From positions 248,001-312,000 of the forward strand of contig OZ025661.1 in assembly GCA_964019335.1 (NCBI GenBank): 64,000 nucleotides of DNA. The letters run 5' to 3'. The stretch comes from Diplonema japonicum. Its lineage: Eukaryota; Euglenozoa; Diplonemea; Diplonemida; Diplonemidae. Shown piece by piece: positions 51,492-60,900 of this stretch (within the stretch, counting starts at the first letter, position 1; every line of letters starts with the position of its first letter). Below the pieces are notes generated by a model. That model was not told where the DNA came from and did no database searches. It worked only from the letters and a program-made list of their open reading frames with translations. A program made the position numbers and the translations under genes.

Positions 51492-52406
51492 TTACGCGCT
51501 TTTGACCATTTTAGCGACTTCATCTGCGAAGCTGTCGCCCCCCACCTCGATGCCTTCCCCGCAGCGCCACAAGAGCGTCTGCCCGATCTGTTGTGTGATG
51601 GATTGACAAAAAATATTTTTATATACCTCAATTTTTTTACACCCCGCCTGCTTGGCCATGCCCTTCAGATACCCACCAACAGTTTTCTCCGTTTGCATGA
51701 AGTTCTGCTCCCTAAGAGGGGTGTCTTTCTCAGATGACAACGACTCGGCCACAATGTGCTGCGACACTTGAGTCGCAGCCTTCTGCAGGGCTTCCGGGTT
51801 GCGGAGGGCGGGTGTGGCAGTAAGCTGTACAAGGGCACAGGTCAGACCTGCAGCGCTGTAGGAAGACTTGTTGTGGATGTAAAAGCCGTAGGATGTATCA
51901 GGGAGTGTGGGGAAGAACAATGCCCTCCTGATGTGGTGTTTTTCGCCTGTGGTAGCCATGCCTTTTACGAGGGTCGCTCCAATAGTAGGCTCGGCGCGAA
52001 GCGCAGAGGCGACCTCTTCCTCTCCCTTGGCTGTGGTGAGGTCAAGGTTTTCAGCCTGCTTCTGGACAAGCTTGAAAATGTCTATGAAACCGTCTGTCTT
52101 TGCAACAAAGTCGCTCTCGCTGTTCAACTCGTACACCAGCGCGCCCTTCTCCCCGAGGCCTACTCCTACGAGGCCGTTTGCCGCGGTCCTCCTCTTCGTC
52201 TTGTCTGCCTTTGCGATACCCCTCTCCTTCAGCCATTCAATCGCCCCATCGATCTCCCACTCATTCCCCACTAGCGCCTTCTTGCAGTCCATCAGGCCTG
52301 CTGACGTGATCCTCCTCAGCTCCTGCACCTTCGCCATCATCTGCTTCTTGTCCATCCCTGCGCTGCACCACCTCATCTGCTCCATGAGCCCTGCTCTTCT
52401 CAACAT
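51492..52406 (-). CDS. TSFM: mitochondrial translation elongation factor Ts, two exons
   Basis: Exons 51627-52406 and 51492-51587; the 39-nt intron 51588-51626 (GTATAT...CAACAG) has no stop and keeps frame, so retention would only insert 13 residues (VYKNIFC...). Spliced product 291 residues. After a short Arg/Met/Leu presequence-like start, a UBA-type helical region reads KVQELRRITSAGLMDCKKAL. The EF-Tu-contacting SESDFVAKT motif is near residue 100. The splice gives GCKKIEIGQTLLWRCGEGIE, matching the C-terminal EF-Ts V-x-x-F-x-R-F-x-V-G-E-G-I pattern, where 13 extra residues are not expected. EF-Ts recycles EF-Tu in organellar translation; mitochondrial location is inferred from the eukaryotic setting and the N-terminus. 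Confidence 0.9.
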   Translation of the reverse strand: MLRRAGLMEQMRWCSAGMDKKQMMAKVQELRRITSAGLMDCKKALVGNEWEIDGAIEWLKERGIAKADKTKRRTAANGLVGVGLGEKGALVYELNSESDFVAKTDGFIDIFKLVQKQAENLDLTTAKGEEEVASALRAEPTIGATLVKGMATTGEKHHIRRALFFPTLPDTSYGFYIHNKSSYSAAGLTCALVQLTATPALRNPEALQKAATQVSQHIVAESLSSEKDTPLREQNFMQTEKTVGGYLKGMAKQAGCKKIEVYKNIFCQSITQQIGQTLLWRCGEGIEVGGDSFADEVAKMVKSA

Positions 52407-52594
52407 TTTCTTTTTTTCTTTTTTAGATCACTAATTTTCTGATGGTAAAAACAATATAGTAAACGTGAAACAAAAGAATGCCACTAGCAGTGAATTCGGG
52501 AACGAGAAAGACAGGATGTCTGTAAAAAGAAGAAGAAGAAAAAAAGCAGTCTACCTTCTTCACTTATTTTTCTCTTTTTTTTCTTTTTTGCGTT

Positions 52595-53818
52595 TCAAAA
52601 AGCATCACCGTGTGTAAACACGAGTCTGTTGGACCTTGCAGCAGCGGCTTCTCTGCTTTTACTGGGAAAACCGGTATGGGATCTGCACGCCATTCTTGAA
52701 AAGAACAGCTGGGAAGGTTCCGGAGGGGGCTTCGGTGTGAATTCTTCTTTGGGAGCTGACAACCGTGAGGTATACTCCTTGAGAAAGGTCGAAGCGGTGG
52801 GGCACGAAGAAGGCCAAGGATACCGAAGAGGAAGCTGCTTCTTGCGAACGAGAGATTTGATAGCACGCGGAACCGAACGGTCGGTGGTGAGGATATACCA
52901 AGGAGGGGGCTTGGGAGTGGACACACCCTGAATGATACGCAAAGGTGACTGCTGATTCAAGTAATTCATCGCATTTAACAACAACCGGTGAACGCGGGCT
53001 GTGGTGCACCGCCGGCTTCGTTCTATCGCCTTTGCCTCCACCTTTTCCTCTTTCGAAGCTGCGTACTCTAAAATCTCCTTTGCCCGCTCCGGTGTGAACA
53101 TCAAAGTCACAGCACCACTACCACACGCGTACAACGAAGTAGAGTCAACAGTGGACTCCAAGTCTTCACCATGTATCTTGTACGCACGGATGTACACAGG
53201 CCGCCCACCATGCCGCTTCAACACAACCTCTCCTCTAACAACGACAAAGAGGGATCTGTTCAAGGAACATCCACGCATCACGATGCACTGGTGTGGGAGG
53301 TCGTATCGAATAGTTGCCTCACAAAGCGCCCATCTGATGGTTTCTTGTGGGACGATGTTCCCCTCGGCGAGGGTGCAGCATGATAAGAGATCGTTCCCTT
53401 CAGGGAGAAAATTGCCTTCGCTGATATCCGCGAGGCTTTTCGCGGCTTTGTTCCGACGGACTCGCAAGCGGATCATGGGGTACAGGATTCTTATAATCCT
53501 GTTCACGGCGACGGCTTGGATCGACACCTTCACGTCTTCAGGGAGCGCAGAATACTGCGGGTCCCATCCTGCAAGGAGCGGTACCCCGAAGAGATCGTAG
53601 CAGATTTCTGGCAACGCGAGCGACGGTTTTTTCAAGAATGTGCGTTTCGCGTGACAGATAGTGGTCACCACCTTCAGGATTGTCGAGAAAGGACCGGTAT
53701 CAGTGTCGCTGCCCGTGCCCGAAGCCCCTTCCTCGCTTGTGATGTCACCTTCAGAGGCAAGAACCAATTCCGGAATATACTGCGAGAACAGGCTACGCTT
53801 CGTGCGAAGTCCAACCAT
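52595..53818 (-). CDS. soluble protein with degenerate cyclic-nucleotide-binding-like domain
   Basis: 407 residues, intronless, start ATG 53818. The first ~130 residues are uncharacterised, with a basic hydrophobic helix (RIIRILYPMIRLRVRRNKAAK). Residues about 170-260 show the beginning of a CNBD beta-roll (LPHQCIVMRGCSLNRSLFVVVRGEVVLKR) followed by a YACGSG...LMFTPERAKEILEYA stretch. No phosphate-binding cassette with G-E...R-A is evident, so nucleotide binding is doubtful. The last 130 residues are Arg/Pro/Ser-rich. It has no channel segments, unlike the two CNBD channels elsewhere in the window. Role unknown. Confidence 0.6.
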   Translation of the reverse strand: MVGLRTKRSLFSQYIPELVLASEGDITSEEGASGTGSDTDTGPFSTILKVVTTICHAKRTFLKKPSLALPEICYDLFGVPLLAGWDPQYSALPEDVKVSIQAVAVNRIIRILYPMIRLRVRRNKAAKSLADISEGNFLPEGNDLLSCCTLAEGNIVPQETIRWALCEATIRYDLPHQCIVMRGCSLNRSLFVVVRGEVVLKRHGGRPVYIRAYKIHGEDLESTVDSTSLYACGSGAVTLMFTPERAKEILEYAASKEEKVEAKAIERSRRCTTARVHRLLLNAMNYLNQQSPLRIIQGVSTPKPPPWYILTTDRSVPRAIKSLVRKKQLPLRYPWPSSCPTASTFLKEYTSRLSAPKEEFTPKPPPEPSQLFFSRMACRSHTGFPSKSREAAAARSNRLVFTHGDAF

Positions 53819-53903
53819 CCCGACCTTCCTTTGTTTAGTATTAGGCCAAAAACAAAAAAAAAGAAGAGAATAAAAAAAAAAAGAAGAATCCTTTAAGAAT
53901 GGT

Positions 53904-54545
53904 TCACTCCTCGATCAGCAAGCTGTCGTACATCATCTCGCACGACAGTTTGATCTCCTGCTGTGCCCCTTCGTGGAGCTGCTCGACCATAACAGCAGGG
54001 TTCCCTCGCCAGCGGGTGAACGGAGGTATTGTAGTGTACGGGGGGACCACACTGTCATTGTCGATGACGACGCACGACCGTATGCTGCAGTGCCGCCCCA
54101 CAACACAGTCGTCACCAATGAGCGCGAAATTCGGAACGGAAGAGTTTATGTGCGAATTGCTTCCTATGGATACGTAGTTTCCTATCTTTATGGGGTAGTA
54201 GGAGACAGTGCCCTTTCGCGGCTTTGGGAAGGGCCTTATCACAGAGCGTGTACCTAGCAAACAGTAGGCCCCCACGTACACGGTAGCCAGGTCCGCCCTT
54301 ATGAGGCACTCTTCGCGTACTATGCAGTTTTCTTTCATGGTTATCCGTTTCAGTCCGCATAGGACTGCGGTTTTTGCTATTTTCCCCCCTCTTGACGTCA
54401 GTCTGTACCCTTCTTTGCCTTTTCTCACCGGCTCCAGGGCACAGTCCCCCAGAACCACTCCTGCTTCACTTTCTCCCTCGGCTTGCCGTATGGCTATATG
54501 AGGTGCAGGTGGTGGTGTCGTTTGGTCTGCAGCTGCGTCGCTCAT
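53904..54545 (-). CDS. DCTN5: dynactin subunit 5 (p25)
   Basis: 213 residues from ATG 54545; the 10 upstream in-frame residues are a Lys run from the leader. A disordered N-terminal extension of ~55 residues precedes a left-handed beta-helix of hexapeptide repeats. VLCGLKRITMKENCIVREECLIRADLATVYVG matches the DCTN5 order SVLCGSQNIVL...CIIRGDLANVRVG; then SVIRPFPKPRKGTVSYYPIKIGNYVSIG; and the end ...VVPPYTTIPPFTRWRGNPAV aligns with VLPPETVVPPFTVFSGCPG. p25 is part of the pointed-end complex of dynactin and helps link cargo to dynein. Its presence implies a dynactin-type complex in this organism. Confidence 0.88.
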   Translation of the reverse strand: MSDAAADQTTPPPAPHIAIRQAEGESEAGVVLGDCALEPVRKGKEGYRLTSRGGKIAKTAVLCGLKRITMKENCIVREECLIRADLATVYVGAYCLLGTRSVIRPFPKPRKGTVSYYPIKIGNYVSIGSNSHINSSVPNFALIGDDCVVGRHCSIRSCVVIDNDSVVPPYTTIPPFTRWRGNPAVMVEQLHEGAQQEIKLSCEMMYDSLLIEE

Positions 54546-54977
54546 TTTCTTTTTTTTTTTTCTTTCCCCTCCCACCCACCCCTTTTATTTATCTACATAT
54601 TTTTGAACAGAACGGCGGGATAGACAAAGGGGTAATAAGGTGTTGCAGGGGATGGAACATTGTAGGGACGGTGGAACAGGGGCATAAAAAAGAATTGGGA
54701 AATGTTGCACCTGGGGGGGTTTGAGAAGGAGGGAAAACAAAAGGGGGAGGGGGGGGAATCACCGTTAAAAAACACCCCCCCCCCTCCCCAACCTTCACCA
54801 GCCTATATAAAAATAAAACAAAAAAATACCCTCCCCACCCTCACTTCCCTCCTTTTTTTAAAATATCGTCACCCCCCCCCCTTCTTTTTTTCTAAACGTG
54901 TATTTGTTTTCGTTGTATTTTTTTTTCTTCGTTTGCCACACTCCCCCCCCCCCCCCCCCCCCCCCTCCCGAAAAATC
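54546..54977. other. spacer with C runs
   Basis: No gene seen. A mixed sequence (54600-54720) is followed by G and C runs, the longest a C run at about 54944-54964 just beyond the stop of the next gene. Confidence 0.5.
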
Positions 54978-55409
54978 TTACATCTGCCGGCCCCTACCAG
55001 CAGGGAAGGAAGGTAGATTATCGCACGGACCTCGGCAGATGTGGACCCGCAACATAACACCCACGTTGTACTTGACACCGCGATCTTTTGCAGACAAAAA
55101 GAGATTTCTACGCGTTGCAGCCTTGGCAGACCAGTCGTTGTACATGGCAGAGGGGCTGGAGCCGGTGCTCCCGGGTGCCCCGGCAACGCCCATAGGCCTC
55201 GATGATGCCTCTTTCTCTGAGATTAGCACCCGTGCGAGCACTCCAGTGCTCAGGGGTCTCGGTCGGTCAGCCGACATCGTCTGCGGCCCTGCCACCACCC
55301 AGTTCACCTTTCTCAGCAGCTGCTCAACATCGTACTGCACACAATCATCTTCTAACGCAGGAGACGTGAACTCTCCCCACACGAAATTGGCCGTCATCAC
55401 TTGCGTCAT
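54978..55409 (-). CDS. hypothetical protein, 143 residues
   Basis: I choose ATG 55409 (MTQVMTANFVWGEF); in-frame sequence upstream is a Lys-rich translation of the A-rich leader. The product has an acidic start (SPALEDDCVQYDVEQLLRKVNWV), a Pro/Arg/Ser-rich centre and a basic end (KAATRRNLFLSAKDRGVKYNVGVML). There is no signal peptide or membrane helix. I recognise no family. Codon composition is GC-rich like neighbouring genes and the A-rich leader is typical of the window, which supports a real gene. The 3' end is uncertain: a GTCCGT...GGTAG intron near the end would lead into a poly-Gly translation of a C run, so I keep the simple stop. Confidence 0.5.
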   Translation of the reverse strand: MTQVMTANFVWGEFTSPALEDDCVQYDVEQLLRKVNWVVAGPQTMSADRPRPLSTGVLARVLISEKEASSRPMGVAGAPGSTGSSPSAMYNDWSAKAATRRNLFLSAKDRGVKYNVGVMLRVHICRGPCDNLPSFPAGRGRQM

Positions 55410-56028
55410 CTTTTTTTTCTTCCTCTTTCTTTTTTTTTTTTTTTCAAACAATCTTTTCGCGCTCTCCCAACCTGGTTTTTTTTGGGGGGGGGTTTCTTTC
55501 ACACAGGAGCTCATATATAGAAGAAAAGAAAAAGAAAGCAGAACAGTGGCGGGGAAGGGGATACGGAGGGGGGAGGGGGACGAGAAGAAAGGAATATAAA
55601 AGAGAAAAAAAAAAGAGATATCGGGTATAAACGGTATTGGCCTTTTGGGGAGGGGGTGTTATTAACCTCTCGGAAAAAAGAATATTCTAAGGTGCCTCAC
55701 CAGAAGGGGGTTTTTTCCCCCTCTTATTCCCTTCCTCTGAATTTGAAAGCTCTGGTGGGACATTTTAGATATTTTTGAAGGGGAAAAAAAAACTATACAA
55801 ATGGGGGGGTAAAAAATTGCCCCTCTTCCCCACCCGCACCCCCCCCCCCTTTATTCTTGTCTAGAAAAGGGAGAAAACAAAGGGGGGGGGGGGGGGGGAC
55901 AAATAGCAAACTCTCTTTTTCTTCTCTTCTTGTTGTTTTTTTTTTTTTTAAAAATAAACTCTATCTAATTTTTTTTATTGCTATTTTTTTTTTTCCCATT
56001 CCCATCCCCCCTCCCCCTACCCACTTAA
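55410..56028. other. intergenic, homopolymer-rich
   Basis: No gene seen. It contains the T/A-run leader of the hypothetical gene, G runs at 55485-55492 and about 55881-55897, and T runs at 55936-55950, before the stop of the SAS6-like gene. Confidence 0.5.
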
Positions 56029-56603
56029 TCACTGGTGATGAGACATATCGGATGCGGATCTTTGCAGCTGGAGAAGCAAAGAAGGGTTCTTCACTTTGAC
56101 TAGCGCATTAACGTCTTGAAGCCGCGTCTGCATCATGGCAAGGCGGGACTTCAAAGAGTTGTACCTGAAGGAAATGTGCTGCCGGATGATGTGTTCTGGG
56201 GACTCTTTAAAGGGAAGTGCGAGGAGCTCAACAAACTTGTACTCCATGTTCTGGATGAACTCAAGAACCGCGTTGCCGTCTCGCTGGATGATCAGCACCG
56301 CCATGTATGACTGTGGCTCCTTGATGCACTTGTTCAGCATTCTCATGAGAGTGGGCGCGAAATCTCTGAAGTCACACATTAGCTTTTGCTCCTCTTGAAG
56401 CGACTGGTAACCAACCGTGTTGATGTTACATGTGTAGTGAAAGAATAAGTCAGATTCTGAACTGAGCTCGATCCGAAGGGAAAGATGGTTGGAGTCCTCA
56501 CCCATCGAAAGTACCTTCACTTTGACACCTTCGGTGGTGCCAACGTCGTGGGGCTTCTCTGCACTTTCTTGCGTGCGAAGCTCGAACTGATTTTAAAAAA
56601 AAA

Positions 56604-56661
<58 letters not shown>

Positions 56662-56892
56662 AAGGGGATATACCTGGACTTCTCTGTCGTATACTGCCCG
56701 ATGCCCGTCTGACAGTGATGGGTCCATCTCGTAGATTGGCTGGAAGTCCAGCGTCCCCAGCAGGCTTGACTTCTCACCCTCGCCTGCGTTTTGCGGGTAT
56801 TGCTGTTGCTGCTGATGGGGCACCCTCTCCCTGTTCTGTGAGGCTTGCGAATAACTCCCGCTGTACCCCCCTGTACTATACTGGTATGACAT
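56029..56892 (-). CDS. SAS6L: SAS6-like protein (SAS-6 N-terminal domain only), two exons
   Basis: Exons 56674-56892 and 56029-56586; intron 56587-56673 (87 nt, GTATAT...AATCAG) is dominated by an A run of more than 60 nt on the coding strand. Spliced product 258 residues: a Gln/Ser/Gly/Tyr-rich first exon (SYSQASQNRERVPHQQQQQ), then FELRTQESAEK and a SAS-6 head domain with the PISA-like conserved segment SYMAVLIIQRDGNAVLEFIQ, then NMEYKFVELLALPF. The long coiled coil of true SAS-6 is absent, as in SAS6L of trypanosomes and apicomplexans. In trypanosomes SAS6L is a flagellar basal-plate-region protein, so a flagellated cell is implied. The exon 1/2 junction keeps phase 0. Confidence 0.85.
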
Positions 56893-57405
56893 CTTTTTTC
56901 TTTTTTTTTCTTTTTCTTTGTGTATAAAAGCTCTTTTTTTATCTCTTTCTCTCTCCCCTCCCCCTTTTTTTTTTGTATTTTTTTTTTCTTTGCGAACATG
57001 CCAACAAAAAAAAATAAGAAAGAGATAGACCGAGGGGGGAGGGTGGGGGGGATGTTAAAAAAAAAAAATATTATTGTAGCGGGTGGGGGAGGGATTTGTG
57101 TAAATGATGCTACATCATCGTTTTTTTTTCTTTTTTCTTAAAAGGATTCTAAGGATCGTTCTTCAAGGAAGGCGAGAGAAATAAAAGGAGAAAAGAGGGG
57201 GGGGGGGAGGCCGTGGGCTCGCAGGAAAAGTAACGATTCAAGAAGAATGACCACTTTCACAACCAAACTACGTTGCCAAAAGAAGGAGGGGGGGGGGGGG
57301 GGGGAGGAGGACAGACAGGAACTTGTTAACAGAAGAAACATAGCAAGAATTATTTTTGCATTTTCTTCTAGACCATGCGCCCAGAATATTTCGGTGATGC
57401 TCATT

Positions 57406-57455
<50 letters not shown>

Positions 57456-57926
57456 CAACAAGAAAAAAAGTGAAAAGTTTCTTCTTTTTTTTTTTCTTTC
57501 ATCGTGTTGTATACAAGTGGGGAGTGAACGGGGCATGTGACCTAATGCACACAAGCCCTCCAACATTTTCTCTTTTTTCTTTTTTGAAGATAACTACAAA
57601 AAAAAAAAGCAGAAAAGTGTTTACTGTATATACTGTTCATTCCCTCCTCCTCCGCCTTGCGAGTCAAGGTTCAGAACTCATTCTTTAGGATTATAATATT
57701 ATAGAAAGAAAAGTGTAAGTGAATGGGGAAAAAAAAGGGCGGGGGGGGGGGGGGGGAGGAAGGATTATTTTTTTCTTTTTTTTGCGATTGTTTTTCAAAC
57801 ATAAGTGTGAATCGATGAATTAAAATGGTTTTTTTTTTTTTTTTTTTTTTTTATTTCCTCTTTTTTCTTTCTTTCTTTTCCCTTAGTGGCCGCAAAAAAA
57901 AGAAAAAAAAAAGAGAAAAAAAAGAA
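56893..57926. other. 1-kb intergenic region
   Basis: No gene seen. It has a 48-nt A run at about 57407-57454, G runs at 57286-57303 and 57738-57756, and T runs 57829-57852. Just before the SAS6L ATG the coding strand reads A run-GAAAAAAG-ATG, an A-rich AG context like that of most genes here. Confidence 0.55.
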
Positions 57927-60900
57927 TCAAGTCTCGCTGAGATGTAATGTAGCTGGTGTACTCCCCAGCATCCCTGTGGTCCCGTCTTCCATTTCAAAAT
58001 CGTCAAACGGTTTCTTAGTATCAAGGCTAGACTTTTCCTTCTGCGTCGCGACAACTTGCAACACAAGGAATCCCAACAAGCCCACCACAAAGATCCAAAC
58101 TACAACAATTAAAGCAGAGCTCAGGCATGCTTCGCCAAGCATTAGCCCTTCACAACATGCATCACCATACATATCACTGTCCTGAGTTCTAAGCCCAGTG
58201 TCATAATTAGGAATGCGGGTGACCTCCACACCCGGGATCCTGTCACCGCTTCTATCGTGAGTTTGAAGAAGCACCCATTCATGTGTCTTGTTGTTCCACC
58301 AACAGACTCTGTATTCCCTCACCTCACCTTCATATTCTGTCTGAACGTCCATGAAGATCTCCATCATGGCCTGCGGTTCTACCTTTGTCAGGTTATGCTG
58401 TACGGCCGCACCACAGGAGCTTCGCTCGTTTAGAGACACTCTGTTGTTTTTCTCCGTCTCCACGCACTCTGGAGCGGGTTCTGTCTTGCAGTCGTTCTCT
58501 GGATCGCCGCCTGTTGTCGCGTTCACCATTTTCAAGATCCTGCCCTCCTCCCTCTCTTCGTGGAAGCACCCATGGACGACAACGGTAAATTTCATGCCTT
58601 TTAGGGGTTTGTTGGGGTACACTGTGTACCAGTAAGGTTCTTCTGCAGGGTTGCACATTCGGAGCTCGCAGGCAGCTCCGCCCCATCCGGTGTTGCAAAC
58701 GCATGTATCGGACGCTGAGCACTTGCCCTTCCCGTTGCATGTGAGCTGTGGATCGCACAGTATGCATTGTTCCCTGTCTTCAGAAACGGCGAACCCGCAG
58801 TTGTTGCATTCTTCCCCAGACCAGCCTTGTTCGCACTTGCAGCACTCTTTGTTGGTGTCCCCGCATTTTCCGTGGTTGGGGTTCACAATGCATTCCGGTT
58901 GGGATTGTCCTTGTGCCGCGTTGGGTTCTCCTGGTTTCACCCATTTGCACTTTGCCTTCGATATCCCTTCACCTGCAAGGCAGTCGTTTTCGTTGAAGCG
59001 CACCACGCACTTCTCGGGGTTCTTTGGGATGCATGATGGTTTGCCGTCGACTTCCGTCCACTGGCAGCCGCTGATCCTTGTGTCTGCTTCACAGGCGGGT
59101 TCGGTCTTGTGGATTAAACATCCTTGCTTGAAGCATTTATCGTCTTTCCAGGAACAGCCTACTTGTTTGGTACACGTGGGTTCAGAGGTTTGTTTTTCGC
59201 AGGCGCTAGAACATTCTCCAGCTTTGGTGTTGTCTCCTATGTCGCCGCCTGTGAACCAGTCGCAACCATCCGGAGATGTGGTGCACTGCGTGATGTTGGA
59301 GTACCGCAAGCAACCCGTGGCGTCCTTGCACCGTCCAGACGTCTCGTTCCACGCGCACCGCCCGCCAGTTTCCGGGTTCACCGACCGTGAGCATGGGATC
59401 TCTGCCGTGTTCTTCTCGCAACCGATCGTTTCCACGCATGCGTTGTCGATCCACTTGCAGAGGGTGTCCTCGCTGCACTTTGCTTCAGCATGGACAGGGT
59501 CAGAGGAATACGAAGCGCAGCCAGTAACCTCCTCGCACTTCCCTGCTGTGGTGTTCCACAAGCATGACCCCGCTGTGGCTGGGGTCTCGCACGTTTCAGA
59601 TCTGTTGAAAAGCCCGCAATTCTTCTCAATGCACTTGCTGTTGTACCAAATGCACTCGCGCACTGCGGTGCATAGCTGCTCGTTTCTGTGCTTCAAGCAC
59701 CCTGTCTTGTCCTCGCAGATGGACGTCGCGGTGTTCCATGCGCAGTCGGGGTCTGCGACGCAAGCAGGCACCGAGGAATAGATAACACAACTGTGCCTTT
59801 CCTCGCACTCTTTCAGGTATCCGTTCCACAGGCAGTTCTTATCGTTCGTGCAGGACTCGTAGCTGTGCTTCGCAGGGCACCCCACATCAGGCTTGCAACC
59901 AGAATCAGTGCCGGTGACACCTGTCGTCCACGTGCAACTCACTTTTGGATTGCACTCAGCAGCTGTTGGCGCACCGCACACCTTCCTCGAGCATGTGGCA
60001 CCATTCCATACGCAGCTGTTCATGGTATCGCCTGTGCACGCATCGTTGTTGCAGTGCTTCAAACACACTGTCGCGGAGCATGCTTGTTTCGATGTGTCCC
60101 ACTTGCACATGGTGTCCATTTCGCAACCACTGTCTTGCTTCCACTCTGTGCAGCTTGCTTTGTGGATGGAGTTTCCGTGCTTTGACACGAAGTAGCCGAA
60201 GGTGCTGTTCTCGTTGCACAGGTTCATAAGCACGCCTCCAATCTCTCCCAAAGGAATGTTCATTACGTGTCCAGTGATCGGCTCGGATACAATGGGCAGC
60301 ATGGTTTTCATGGCCCTGTCGTCTGGCACGCTTGACATCTTGTAACGACGCGCGTGGATAGCAAACACACTCACACGGTGCGACTCCAGCACTCCCGATA
60401 CAGTTGTCATAGTGCCGGAGTCGGGGATCTCACCGTCTGCAATGAAAAGCAGTATTTTCTTCCTATCAACAGGAGATTCCTCAAACATTGCTGCGGCCAT
60501 CTCCAATGCCTGCGTTGCGTACGACGAGGCCTTGGCGTGGGTCTTGAAGATACTTTCGTGCCACAAGATGTCACTCTCGAGCTCTGCCTTCACGCCCGAC
60601 AGTCTACCACCAGTCCCCTGACCAGCAGGAATTTTTTTCGCATCTCCCATTGACGAAAACTGCACAAGGCCCACTCGGAACCCACTCTTATGCGTCGGGT
60701 CACTTTCGATACCAGCAGCCTCGCCTGTAAACGGGAGGATGGCTACCCATTCGTGGATGATCTCAAGCATTCCGATGAAGCCATGCGGGTGCCTGCCGAA
60801 GGGCAGCCCCATACTGACGGAACCATCAAGAACGACGATGACGTCAACCGCAGGGCAGTTTGCAAAGAGGGACGCCTTGCAAGACGCAGATATGGTGTCC

